Shown here piece after piece: positions 1 through 8,049 of a stretch of 64,000 bases of DNA. The stretch lies in NCBI RefSeq assembly GCF_002844275.1, contig NZ_NXGX01000001.1, positions 186,001 to 250,000 on the forward strand. Direction: 5' to 3'. Source of the DNA: Thalassospira lohafexi. GTDB taxonomy: Bacteria; Pseudomonadota; Alphaproteobacteria; Rhodospirillales; Thalassospiraceae. Position numbers and translations under genes: made by a program. The notes beneath the pieces are model-generated. The model made no database searches and was not told where the DNA came from. It worked only from the letters and a program-made list of their open reading frames with translations. How positions within the stretch are numbered: the first letter of the stretch is position 1; the number at the start of each line of letters is the position of its first letter.

Positions 1-279
1 GTCTGCTTCGTTTGATAGTCGTTTGATCATTGGATGTTCCGCCCGACACGGGATGCACCAGCTGGCAAAGACGTTCAGCACGGAAACTTTGCCTTTGGTA
101 AGATCGGCACGCGACAGGCCCTTATCCGCACCGGGCAATGGCGGCAGCGAGAAATCAGGGGCTGGTTTGTCAATCAGGACAGACGGAACAACCGAAGAAT
201 CCTTGTCGATATTGATCAGGAATATTCCGGCCAATGCCGCAAACAAAACCAGCGGGATCACAGCAAGCGAGAATCTCAT
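1..279 (-). CDS. ccmG: CcmG/DsbE thiol:disulfide oxidoreductase (partial, C-terminus outside window)
   Basis: Membrane-anchored periplasmic thioredoxin-like protein that reduces apocytochrome c (or CcmH) before haem attachment. The frame is open from an ATG at 277-279 to the window edge, giving 93 codons. I see an N-terminal membrane anchor (about residues 5-23), a typical APDFSLP entry into the thioredoxin fold near residue 40, and the active-site motif WCIPC near residue 75. The start overlaps the ccmF stop as ATGA, so the two are probably translationally coupled. The remainder, including the cis-proline region, lies outside the window. Identification rests on the motif, the anchor and the position after ccmF. 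Confidence 0.92.
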   Translation of the reverse strand, partial: MRFSLAVIPLVLFAALAGIFLINIDKDSSVVPSVLIDKPAPDFSLPPLPGADKGLSRADLTKGKVSVLNVFASWCIPCRAEHPMIKRLSNEAD

Positions 280-2390
280 GAAGCGGGAACTCCGTTCTTC
301 CGAATGCGCAGGAACATGCGCGTCAGGATGCTGATACTGCCACCAATCAACATCAAAATCATGCCAGTCCAAACCCACGGCATCATGGGTAAAAAGCGTA
401 CCGTTACAATGCGCCCGCCATCTTCGGAACGGTCGCCAACCGAAACATGGACGTCACCGTCACGTCCATGAAAAATGTCGGCTTCGCGGGTTTCCGTTCC
501 CCGGATCGGGTAGTAGCGGATTTCAGGAAACAGTTCAGCCACCGGCAGGGAATGATGATAGAGGATAAAGGTTGCCTGACGCGTGGCATAGTTTTCACCC
601 GCAAGCAGGGCAACACCTTCGTATTGCAGGTTATAGGGGCCAACCTCAATGCTTTGTCCCGCACGGGCTGACAACACAACCTGTTCTTCCCAGACTGCAC
701 TGGCCGATCCGCCGGCAATCAGAATGGCAAGGCCGATATGGGCCAGTGTCATGCTGATATACCGCGGACCAAGAAGCTGCAGATTGCGATATTTGCTTTC
801 GCCGTGATCGGGTTGATGCCAGAGGCGCGCCCAAAGGTCACTTAAGGCCGCAGCCAGTATCCAGCCAGCAAGGCCAATGCCAATTAACGGCAAAGGTGAA
901 AGATCGATAAAGCGGATCGACACAAACAGCACAATGATGAGTGAAAGCATCACAGCAAGCTTCATCCGCCGTCCGATCAACCACAATTCATCCTGCCGCC
1001 AGCGCAGAACGGGGGCAAACCCCATGATGAACATAAGCGGTAAGACAACCGGTAAAAGGGCTTCGACGTAGAAGGGTGCACCAACGGTAATGTTCTCGCC
1101 GTCAACCCAGCGCAGGACGAGCGGATAGATCGTACCAATCAGAATGACGGCAGCAATCAGCGACAGTGTGACGCTGCTCAGGAACATGCCACTTTCGCGC
1201 GATACAAAGCCAAAAGCCTTTTGCTCGGCCATGCGATCCGATTGCCGCCAGAACAGAAAATAGGCTGCACTGAACAATAGACAGAAACCTACCAGCAAAG
1301 CGGTACTATCTGCTGACTGCGACAGCGTTTCGGTCAACGGACCCAAAAGATCCGAGCGGGTCAGGTAAACCCCGAACCATCCAACAGCGAACGCAGACAA
1401 GCCAAGGAAAGCTGTCCAGCTTTTTAAGGTGTCGGTCTTTTCAAGCACAGCCCGGCAATGGACAAGTGCGGTGGTCAGAAGCCAGGGGATCAGAAGGCTG
1501 TTTTCAGCGGTGTCCCAATACCACCAATTCCCCCATGCCTGCTGACTATAGGATCGGTAGGCGTTGATTGCGATTGCCAGACCAAGAAATAACCATGCAC
1601 CAATTACCCACGGGCGCAGTGTTTCGGCAAAGCTGCGATCAATTTTATGGGTTAGAAGCCCGGCAATACTCACCGTGAAAATAACGGTTAATCCGGCCAG
1701 ACCAAGATAAAGAACCGGTTCACGCAAGATGCGCAAAACATCCTGACTTTGCGGGCTCATACCACGGCCATCCAACGGTGCGACGGCGACCCGCAAAAAC
1801 GGATCAGCATCAATCAAGGTCACAAGGGCGAGGATCGCTATGACAAGCCCAAGAATTGAAAGCGCATTGGCGATAAAAAGACTATCGCTGCTCGCAGTGG
1901 TTGGCGTGTTTGATGCCCGGCGAAAAACCTGCAGGGCAAAGACAATATTTGCCAGTGCGGTTGCCAGCACCCAAAGCAACATCGCCCCGCCATCGGGGGT
2001 GAAGGCTGCACCAACCCGAAACAGCAAGGGGGTGGAAGAATGGCTGACATCGGCAACAATCGGCAGACTGAAGTCACTGACAACAAACGCATGGATCAGT
2101 GCCGCCTGCGACAGGATACCCAAAGCCAGAATAATCAGCGGCAGGGCAATCAGGTTGTTAGGAAACGGGGTTGGGAGTGCCGACGAATGAGGTGTGGTAT
2201 CGGGTTCGTGGACGTCAGACAGTGCTTCGTTCCCAGAATTTCCTGAAACGGCTGTGACGGTTTTGGTCCCGAATGACAAGGATGCAACAATTCTGCCTGC
2301 GTGCAGCCTAAGGGGGCTAAACAGCAGGGCCTGGCTGAAGCCGGCCACCAGAATCAGAAGCAGGGCAAAATGTCCGAACTCTGCAAGCAT
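276..2390 (-). CDS. ccmF: Divergent haem lyase subunit CcmF
   Basis: Polytopic inner-membrane haem lyase of system I cytochrome c maturation, 704 residues against the usual ~650. The tryptophan-rich WWD motif is present (WGNWWYWD, residues 286-293). Both transmembrane haem-ligand histidines are kept: TALVH at 311 and the LAHIG histidine in the C-terminal part. Both periplasmic haem-ligand histidines known from E. coli CcmF (H173, H303) are replaced: ILREP puts Arg at 223 and GPLTE puts Thr at 353, at exactly the E. coli spacings (63 residues before the WWD tryptophan, 42 after the first membrane histidine). There is also an extra stretch rich in Ser, Thr and Pro at about residues 35-78, and the usual GGHEGS segment is degraded to TPDGGA. 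Its stop overlaps the ccmG start. The family is certain; full activity is not. Confidence 0.93.
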   Translation of the reverse strand: MLAEFGHFALLLILVAGFSQALLFSPLRLHAGRIVASLSFGTKTVTAVSGNSGNEALSDVHEPDTTPHSSALPTPFPNNLIALPLIILALGILSQAALIHAFVVSDFSLPIVADVSHSSTPLLFRVGAAFTPDGGAMLLWVLATALANIVFALQVFRRASNTPTTASSDSLFIANALSILGLVIAILALVTLIDADPFLRVAVAPLDGRGMSPQSQDVLRILREPVLYLGLAGLTVIFTVSIAGLLTHKIDRSFAETLRPWVIGAWLFLGLAIAINAYRSYSQQAWGNWWYWDTAENSLLIPWLLTTALVHCRAVLEKTDTLKSWTAFLGLSAFAVGWFGVYLTRSDLLGPLTETLSQSADSTALLVGFCLLFSAAYFLFWRQSDRMAEQKAFGFVSRESGMFLSSVTLSLIAAVILIGTIYPLVLRWVDGENITVGAPFYVEALLPVVLPLMFIMGFAPVLRWRQDELWLIGRRMKLAVMLSLIIVLFVSIRFIDLSPLPLIGIGLAGWILAAALSDLWARLWHQPDHGESKYRNLQLLGPRYISMTLAHIGLAILIAGGSASAVWEEQVVLSARAGQSIEVGPYNLQYEGVALLAGENYATRQATFILYHHSLPVAELFPEIRYYPIRGTETREADIFHGRDGDVHVSVGDRSEDGGRIVTVRFLPMMPWVWTGMILMLIGGSISILTRMFLRIRKNGVPAS

Positions 2391-2529
2391 CTGCGGTTAA
2401 GGCTTCCCCGAATTTAATTTGCAACCACCGTGGTTCTGCCCGCCCGCAATGAATTGATTTGCGGGTGTGATGATGGATGCAGTGTTTTCCTTATGCACGA
2501 AGCTGGATTTTATGATGGCAGAATGTGGC

Positions 2530-3018
2530 TTAATTGCGCATTTGCTTTGCGTTCTTTGCTTCGATCTCTTCCCAGTATCCGCTTTTTTTAAGGGATTCTG
2601 CAACCTCTGGCGGCATATAGTTTTCATCATGCTTTGCAAGGACCTCTGACGCGACAAACGTTCCGTTGGCGTTCATGTGTCCTTCGGCAACAATGCCCTG
2701 ACCTTCGCGGAAAAGATCGGGCAGGATGCCGCTATAGGCAACGGTAACCGATTGCGCCATATCGGTGACGACAAAGGCAATGGTTTTGCCATCCTGAAGT
2801 TTGGTGACAGTGCCTTCTTCGACCAATCCACCGATCCGCAAACGCTGATCCGGGTCAATTGGTGATTTTTCGACAATTTCGGACGGGCTGAAGAAGAACA
2901 CAACAGAATCTTCAAACGCCGTCAGCGCAAGGGCCGCTGCCCCGGCAACGGCAAGCAGTACGGCACCGATGATATACATCCGCTGGCGTTTGCGGGACTT
3001 GGCGCGGGAAAGTGACAC
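2530..3018 (-). CDS. ccmE: Cytochrome c-type biogenesis haem chaperone CcmE
   Basis: Periplasmic haem chaperone that binds haem covalently and passes it from CcmC to CcmF. It has 162 residues starting at a GTG; GGAG lies 8 bases upstream of that start, and the reading frame upstream of it overlaps ccmD. One N-terminal membrane segment (about 14-33) is followed by the OB-fold domain. The haem-binding histidine falls at residue 130 in KHDENYMPPE, the same number as in E. coli. It lies 13 bases after ccmD. About 140 bases without a gene separate it from ccmF. Confidence 0.95.
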   Translation of the reverse strand: MSLSRAKSRKRQRMYIIGAVLLAVAGAAALALTAFEDSVVFFFSPSEIVEKSPIDPDQRLRIGGLVEEGTVTKLQDGKTIAFVVTDMAQSVTVAYSGILPDLFREGQGIVAEGHMNANGTFVASEVLAKHDENYMPPEVAESLKKSGYWEEIEAKNAKQMRN

Positions 3019-3031
3019 GTTTGATCTCCGA

Positions 3032-3229
3032 TCAGGTTGCCTTGCGGCTTTTTCTGTTGCGACGCTGGCGTTTGGTGTGCAGCACCGTTTCAAGTTGGTC
3101 AAGTTCACGGCGGCTATTGCGTAATCCACGCAAGGTGGCAAGCAGGAGCACAATCATCGCAATCGCGGCTACACCATAACTTGACCAGATATAGCTGCCA
3201 TATCCCCCCATCGAGAAGAACTCACTCAT
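3032..3229 (-). CDS. ccmD: Haem exporter accessory protein CcmD
   Basis: Small membrane protein (65 residues) that helps release holo-CcmE from the CcmABC complex. The N-terminus has the usual FFSMGGYGSYIWSSYG pattern, followed by one membrane helix (about 19-33) and a basic cytoplasmic tail. The start overlaps the ccmC stop by four bases. Recognised from the N-terminal pattern, the size and the position between ccmC and ccmE. Confidence 0.93.
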   Translation of the reverse strand: MSEFFSMGGYGSYIWSSYGVAAIAMIVLLLATLRGLRNSRRELDQLETVLHTKRQRRNRKSRKAT

Positions 3230-4002
3230 TGGCTTGCCTCCGCGTTGTGACCCGGATCATAGGGTTCGGCGTCTTGGGCAGTGTCATCAAACATGCCGCT
3301 TAGATGCAGGGCGCGAATGCGCCGCTCGTTAAGCTCCAGCCGGACACGTAAAATGAGAACCACGAAATAGTATCCGGTAAACCCAAGGATCATCAAAGCC
3401 AGTGGCAATTGCATGCTTGGATCAACGGCCGGCCCATCCATGCGTACAATCGATGCTGGTTGATGCAGGGTGTTCCACCAATCGACCGAGAATTTGACAA
3501 TTGGCACATTGACTGCCCCAACCAAGGCCAGTGCCGATCCGGCCTTTGAGCCACGATCAGGATCATCAAACGCATTCACAAGGGCGATATAGCCAAGATA
3601 CAGGAACAACAGGATTAGCATGGATGTCAGACGTGCGTCCCAAACCCACCATGTGCCCCACATCGGTTCGCCCCAAAGTGATCCGGTGATCAGACACAAG
3701 GCGGTAAAGGTGGCGCCAATCGGTGCGGTAGCACGGGCGCAAATATCGGCAAGTGGATGTTTCCAGATCAGGCTCATCGCGCCACAAATAGCCATCCCGA
3801 CATAGCAAAAAAGCCCCATCCATGCCGACGGTACATGCAGATACATGATCCGGACAGTATCGCCCTGCTGATAATCAATGGGTGATGCGAACAGGGCGAA
3901 ATAAAGCCCCGCGGCAATCAGCATTGCCGTCGCACCCGCCAACCACGGCAGGATTGGCGCTGTTAGTTTTAAGAACACACTTGGTTTGGCGAAGCGATGC
4001 AT
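3226..4002 (-). CDS. ccmC: Haem handling protein CcmC
   Basis: Integral membrane protein of 258 residues with six hydrophobic segments that attaches haem to CcmE. The WWD motif is canonical (WGTWWVWDARLTS), and both external histidines flanking it are present (MYLHVPSAWMG and WWNTLHQPAS, equivalent to E. coli H60 and H184). Unlike the CcmF of the same operon, this protein keeps all expected haem ligands. It starts 56 bases after ccmB and overlaps ccmD by four bases. The ribosome-binding site is weak (AGAGA). Confidence 0.95.
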   Translation of the reverse strand: MHRFAKPSVFLKLTAPILPWLAGATAMLIAAGLYFALFASPIDYQQGDTVRIMYLHVPSAWMGLFCYVGMAICGAMSLIWKHPLADICARATAPIGATFTALCLITGSLWGEPMWGTWWVWDARLTSMLILLFLYLGYIALVNAFDDPDRGSKAGSALALVGAVNVPIVKFSVDWWNTLHQPASIVRMDGPAVDPSMQLPLALMILGFTGYYFVVLILRVRLELNERRIRALHLSGMFDDTAQDAEPYDPGHNAEASQ

Positions 4003-4058
4003 TTTCTCTTGTCCGATGTGCGGGGTGTGCCGCAGAAGTCGTTTGTTTGGTGTTGCGG

Positions 4059-4724
4059 TTATTCCATAGCCTGACGCAGGGCATGTGCGGTGGCAAATGG
4101 TGTTGCCGCAAGCGCAAGCAAAAGGATCGCGCCCATTATTTGTAACTGTGCCGTTGCTGACATTCCAAGCAAAGCAGCCTCAACCGCACCGGCCCCAAAA
4201 ATCAGGATAGGAATATAAAGCGGTAAAACCAGTAAGGATACCAGGACCCCGCCGCGTCGTGCGCCCAGTATCAGGGCTGCGCCAATCGCGCCGATTAAAC
4301 TAAGGGCCGGTGTGCCCAGCAACATTGCGATCATCAGGACGACAAAGCCGTCTGTGTCCATGTTCAACATCACTGCCATCAAGGGGGCTGCGACAATCAA
4401 GGGCAGTCCGGTCGTTAGCCAATGGGCAACAACCTTGCCCAAGACAACAATCTCCAGCGAGACCGGCGACAATGTCAGCAGTTCTAATGTGCCATCCTCA
4501 TAATCGGTTTGAAAAACCCGTTCGAGCGATAACATTGCGGCCAACAGGGCCGAAACCCAAATAACACCCGAAGCAATGCGCGCAAGAATGTTGGCTTCCG
4601 GGCCGACACCGAATGGAAACAATGTGGTGGTAACGATGAAAAACGCGACCACCATAACGGAATCCGCCCCCTGACGCATGGCAAGCTGCAAGTCACGCCG
4701 CAATATTGCAGTAAATCCGTTCAT
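4059..4724 (-). CDS. ccmB: Haem exporter permease subunit CcmB
   Basis: Membrane subunit (221 residues, about six helices) that forms an ABC complex with CcmA, acting on the CcmC-CcmE-haem complex. The length and the N-terminal LRRDLQLAMRQGAD pattern, then LERVFQTDYEDGTLE, fit the family. Its start overlaps the ccmA stop by four bases, as expected for two subunits of one transporter. Confidence 0.95.
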   Translation of the reverse strand: MNGFTAILRRDLQLAMRQGADSVMVVAFFIVTTTLFPFGVGPEANILARIASGVIWVSALLAAMLSLERVFQTDYEDGTLELLTLSPVSLEIVVLGKVVAHWLTTGLPLIVAAPLMAVMLNMDTDGFVVLMIAMLLGTPALSLIGAIGAALILGARRGGVLVSLLVLPLYIPILIFGAGAVEAALLGMSATAQLQIMGAILLLALAATPFATAHALRQAME

Positions 4725-5425
4725 TGCGCCGCCCTTTTTGGATCAGATCGTATACCATCGTCAGCCGGGGCATCGTGATCTTTGAGCCACTCAATCATCG
4801 GGATGGCAAATTCATCAAGATCAAGGAGGGTCGGTTCTTTGACCGCCAGATCAATGTGGGTGGAATAAATCACAATGCCACCCTTGGCACGGAAGTCGGC
4901 GATCAGTTGGGCAAGCTCATTGCTGCTTTCGCGGTCAAGGCCAACGGTTGGCTCATCAAGAAGCCATAAATCAGCGTGGCCGATCAGAATACGGGCAAGG
5001 GCTGTGCGGCGTTTCTGACCACTTGAAAGATAGCGGCCCGCCGTACGTGAAAGATGATGAATATCAAGCGCATGCAGGGCGGTGTCGATCTCGCGGTCAA
5101 TGTCATCCACACCGCGCAATTGCCCCCAAAGGTGCAAGTTGTCGCGCACGGACAGTACGGGCTTAATCGCGTCCTGATGGCCGAGATACTGCAAGCGGGC
5201 ATGGTGGGCGATACGGTCACTATGGATGGGATCATCATTCCAGGTGATCTGGCCTGAGCGTGGGACAAGAAGCCCCGCCATCAGGCGCAACAGGCTTGAT
5301 TTTCCAGCACCATTGCGTCCGCGCAGCATGATCGCGTCACCGGGATTGGCCGCAAAGGAAAGCTTGCCAAAAACCAGTCGCTCACCACGAAGGCAGGTCA
5401 GATCAGAACCGCTAAAAACTGCCAT
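4721..5425 (-). CDS. ccmA: Haem exporter ATP-binding subunit CcmA
   Basis: Cytoplasmic ATPase of the CcmAB(CD) complex, 234 residues. Visible motifs: Walker A GRNGAGKSS near residue 37, signature LSSGQKRR, Walker B LWLLDEPTVGLD and the switch histidine in YSTHIDL. First gene of the ccm operon in this window. The 197 bases before it separate it from the DUF1223 gene on the same strand and presumably hold its promoter, though I cannot point to clear hexamers. Confidence 0.95.
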   Translation of the reverse strand: MAVFSGSDLTCLRGERLVFGKLSFAANPGDAIMLRGRNGAGKSSLLRLMAGLLVPRSGQITWNDDPIHSDRIAHHARLQYLGHQDAIKPVLSVRDNLHLWGQLRGVDDIDREIDTALHALDIHHLSRTAGRYLSSGQKRRTALARILIGHADLWLLDEPTVGLDRESSNELAQLIADFRAKGGIVIYSTHIDLAVKEPTLLDLDEFAIPMIEWLKDHDAPADDGIRSDPKRAAQ

Positions 5426-5622
5426 ATAACCCGTTCTATTGTCGGAAGTCGCATCGCATCACGTCATTCTATAACGCGTTAGGGCGTAATGTTCATGCTT
5501 TAACCGACATTGACGGCAATGACATTGTTTCAAATCAATCAAAAAGACAGTTGTGTTTGAGGGGATTGAGTAATTTACGGGTGTTTAGGGTGCGTTGGGT
5601 GTGGTCGCCAAATTGCGCGATG

Positions 5623-6366
5623 TCAGAACCGCACCATCGAGGCCGCAATGATGGGGCCGCCCCGCCCTTGTTGCACCAGAAGGGCAACGCCGCCGTCACC
5701 AGCCGTTTTCATGGCAAAGGTGCGTTCATCCGCAGAGCCGTTCCAGGTTCCCAGATCGATCATTTCACGTACGACATTGGCGTGTACCAAACGTTTGCCG
5801 GCATTTTCGCCAGATCGAACATCACGGGCATGTTCACGGTCAAACCCGACCAGCCACAACTTAAGCGGTGATGAGTGCTTAGCCGCGCTCAAGGATTGCA
5901 GGGTTATGGTGCCGGTTGCAGGTTGCTGTTGTTCGTGATTTTCGACCATTAAGGTTGCAATATCGTGCAGTGGTTCTGCGCTGTTGCTGGTGTCACCGAT
6001 TCGCTGCTTTTGGGTGGCGCGAACGACATGTTCCCCATTGATGATAGCTTGCGGCGTATAGACGTATCTTTCGCGCATATGCTGGGCATATTCACGTTGG
6101 CGTTCGCTAAACATGCTGTCGGAAAACGGGTCGGTCCAGCCAAGATAGTTCCAGTAATCGACATGGTACGACAGCACCAGAAGATCGCTACGTTCCTGAT
6201 TTAACTCATAAAGAACACGGTCGGCAGGCGGGCAGGAGCTACACCCTTCCGAGGTGTAAAGCTCGACAACGGCGCGCGGGGTAATGCTTTCGCTGGCCAT
6301 CAGGGGGGGGGGAAACCCGACAATGGCAAGTGTAAGCGCAAATATGAGGGGGCGAGTGTGTTTCAT
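5623..6366 (-). CDS. DUF1223 secreted thioredoxin-fold protein
   Basis: Exported protein of 247 residues; function not established. An N-terminal signal sequence (about 1-25, ending near MASES) is followed by the DUF1223 core with ELYTSEGCSSCPPADRVL, a CxxC-like pair in a thioredoxin-type fold. In alphaproteobacteria this family is often found next to ccm and aconitase genes, as here, so a role in periplasmic thiol chemistry is plausible but is inference. Oddity: the signal-peptide codons contain ten consecutive C (ten G on the plus strand at 6303-6312), encoding three prolines. One slipped base would put the rest of the gene out of frame. Confidence 0.85.
   Translation of the reverse strand: MKHTRPLIFALTLAIVGFPPPLMASESITPRAVVELYTSEGCSSCPPADRVLYELNQERSDLLVLSYHVDYWNYLGWTDPFSDSMFSERQREYAQHMRERYVYTPQAIINGEHVVRATQKQRIGDTSNSAEPLHDIATLMVENHEQQQPATGTITLQSLSAAKHSSPLKLWLVGFDREHARDVRSGENAGKRLVHANVVREMIDLGTWNGSADERTFAMKTAGDGGVALLVQQGRGGPIIAASMVRF
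6303..6312. repeat. Ten-base G/C homopolymer inside the DUF1223 signal peptide
   Basis: An uninterrupted run of ten G on the plus strand (ten C in the coding strand), about 18 codons after the DUF1223 start. Tracts of this length are prone to slippage in replication. It is either a phase-variable switch or a spot where sequencing length errors are likely. Confidence 0.9.
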
Positions 6367-6583
6367 GAGCCTGATGATGCCCCAAAAGCGGCATCAACCC
6401 CTAATCACAAGACCTTGAGAGGTGTTTGAAGGGATTTGAGACAGATTTTTGCGCTTTTGGGTGGAATTTCGAAAGGAGATTTCCAAAGATTGATGCTATC
6501 AGCTGCGGACCAATCGGGACCATTGCTAATGCATGGTGACGTCGTGAGGCGGGGAAATCGCCTTTACGTTAAAAAATCAGGAG

Positions 6584-6621
6584 CCGGTCTGTCGGCGGGA
6601 GCATCATTCCGGCAAGACCGG
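6584..6621 (+). promoter_or_regulatory. Leader hairpin ahead of the sodium-dependent transporter
   Basis: Arms CCGGTCT (6584-6590) and AGACCGG (6615-6621) are perfectly complementary, with a smaller CGGGA/TTCCG helix possible inside. The structure ends about 23 bases before the transporter start and just ahead of its AAGG/AGG ribosome-binding region. It could act in translation or termination control. I do not recognise a known riboswitch. Confidence 0.4.
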
Positions 6622-6644
6622 TCCGAAACAAGGTTTGCAGGTAC

Positions 6645-7985
6645 ATGATTAAACGTGAACACTGGGGCTCTCGCCTTGGATTTATTCTGGCGGCTGCAGG
6701 GTCAGCTGTCGGTCTTGGGAACATTTGGAAGTTCCCGTATATGGCAGGTGCCAATGGTGGCGGCGCCTTTTTGGTGATCTATCTTGGGCTGGTCTTTACC
6801 ATTGGCCTTTCGGTCATGCTGGCTGAATTTGTTATTGGCCGTATGTCAGAAAAGAATGCAATTGGCGCATTTGCCAAACTCAAGGGTGGGCTGTGGCCGA
6901 TCATTGGTGTGTTTGGTGTGGCTGCGGCCTTTATCATTCTGTCGTTCTACAGCGTTGTCGCTGGCTGGACGATTTCCTACATAATCAAATCTGTTACCGG
7001 CGCACTGGCGGTCGAAGACCCGGCGGCACTTGGCGACATTTTTGGCAGCTTTATCGCTGATACGACTTCGCCGCTGATTTTCCATGCGGTCTTTATGGCC
7101 TTGACCGTCTTTGTTGTTTTGGCCGGTGTTGGCAGCGGTATTGAACGTGCATCAAAAATCCTGATGCCGGCATTGTTTGCGTTGCTGATTGTATTGATTG
7201 TGCGTTCGGTGACGTTGCCGGGTGGCATGGAAGGTGTTGCGTTTTTGCTGTCGCCGGATTTCTCGAAAGTCACATGGTCGACGGTTTCCGATGCATTGTC
7301 GCAGGCCTTCTTCTCACTCTCGCTTGGTATGGGGGCGATGATCACGTATGGGTCGTACCTGTCAAAGAAGGAAAATCTTCCGGGGTCGGCAGGGTGGGTG
7401 ACGTTGCTTGATTCTGCAGTTGCGGTGATGGCGGGTCTTTTGATTCTGCCTGCTGTTTTTGCCTTTGGCTTTGATCCGAGTGCCGGTCCGGGCCTCACCT
7501 TCATCACGCTACCGGCTGTGTTTGCACAGATGCCTTTCGGCGCGTTCTTTGCCTTCCTGTTCTTCCTGCTTTTGGCAATCGCGGCACTGACATCAGCGGT
7601 TTCGATCCTTGAAGTGGTCGTTGCTTATTTCGTCGATGACCGTGGGGTCAGCCGTAAGTCAGCAGCCGTCATCATCGGGTTTATGATTTTCCTGCTGGGC
7701 ATTCCTTCGTCGCTGTCGATGGGGGTGATGGGAGATGTGAAAATCATTGCGGGCAAGAACTTCTTTGATCTGATGGACTTCATCAGTTCAAGCCTGCTTC
7801 TGCCAATTGGTGGCCTGTTCATTTCGCTGTTTGTCGGCTGGGTTGTCTGGGGCAAGGCACAGGAAGAAATTGCGGCGCATAATGGCGTCATTCCAATATG
7901 GGTCGGCGCATGGGGTGTGATTGTCAAATTCATCGCCCCGATTGCAATCGCCTTCATCCTGCTCAAGGGACTTGGTGTTTTCTAA
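6645..7985 (+). CDS. Sodium-dependent transporter of the NSS/SNF family
   Basis: Integral membrane Na+ symporter of the LeuT type, 446 residues with about 11-12 helices; substrate unknown (amino acids are typical for bacterial members). The first helix carries the family signature AGSAVGLGNIWKFPY (residues ~18-32), which holds the unwound sodium/substrate site, followed by the short NGGGAF loop. Monocistronic: divergent from DUF1223 and closed by a terminator at 8018-8046. The 278-base gap upstream holds a hairpin and no convincing gene. Confidence 0.93.
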   Translation: MIKREHWGSRLGFILAAAGSAVGLGNIWKFPYMAGANGGGAFLVIYLGLVFTIGLSVMLAEFVIGRMSEKNAIGAFAKLKGGLWPIIGVFGVAAAFIILSFYSVVAGWTISYIIKSVTGALAVEDPAALGDIFGSFIADTTSPLIFHAVFMALTVFVVLAGVGSGIERASKILMPALFALLIVLIVRSVTLPGGMEGVAFLLSPDFSKVTWSTVSDALSQAFFSLSLGMGAMITYGSYLSKKENLPGSAGWVTLLDSAVAVMAGLLILPAVFAFGFDPSAGPGLTFITLPAVFAQMPFGAFFAFLFFLLLAIAALTSAVSILEVVVAYFVDDRGVSRKSAAVIIGFMIFLLGIPSSLSMGVMGDVKIIAGKNFFDLMDFISSSLLLPIGGLFISLFVGWVVWGKAQEEIAAHNGVIPIWVGAWGVIVKFIAPIAIAFILLKGLGVF

Positions 7986-8017
7986 GCCAAAGCAACCTGG
8001 ATATCTGTGATCTTTTT

Positions 8018-8046
8018 GAAAAGGGCGGGGTAATCCCGCCCTTTTC
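8018..8046. terminator. Bidirectional Rho-independent terminator
   Basis: A 12-base perfect stem (GAAAAGGGCGGG at 8018-8029 with its complement at 8035-8046) and a five-base loop, between two convergent genes. A- and T-rich flanks on either side let it work for both the transporter and the CBS-EAL gene. Confidence 0.85.
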
Positions 8047-8049
8047 GAT

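Noticed and set aside
6436-6648. 70-codon frame ending in the transporter start
   Set aside because: TTG start without a ribosome-binding site, and the stretch forms a hairpin; kept only as a weak hypothesis.
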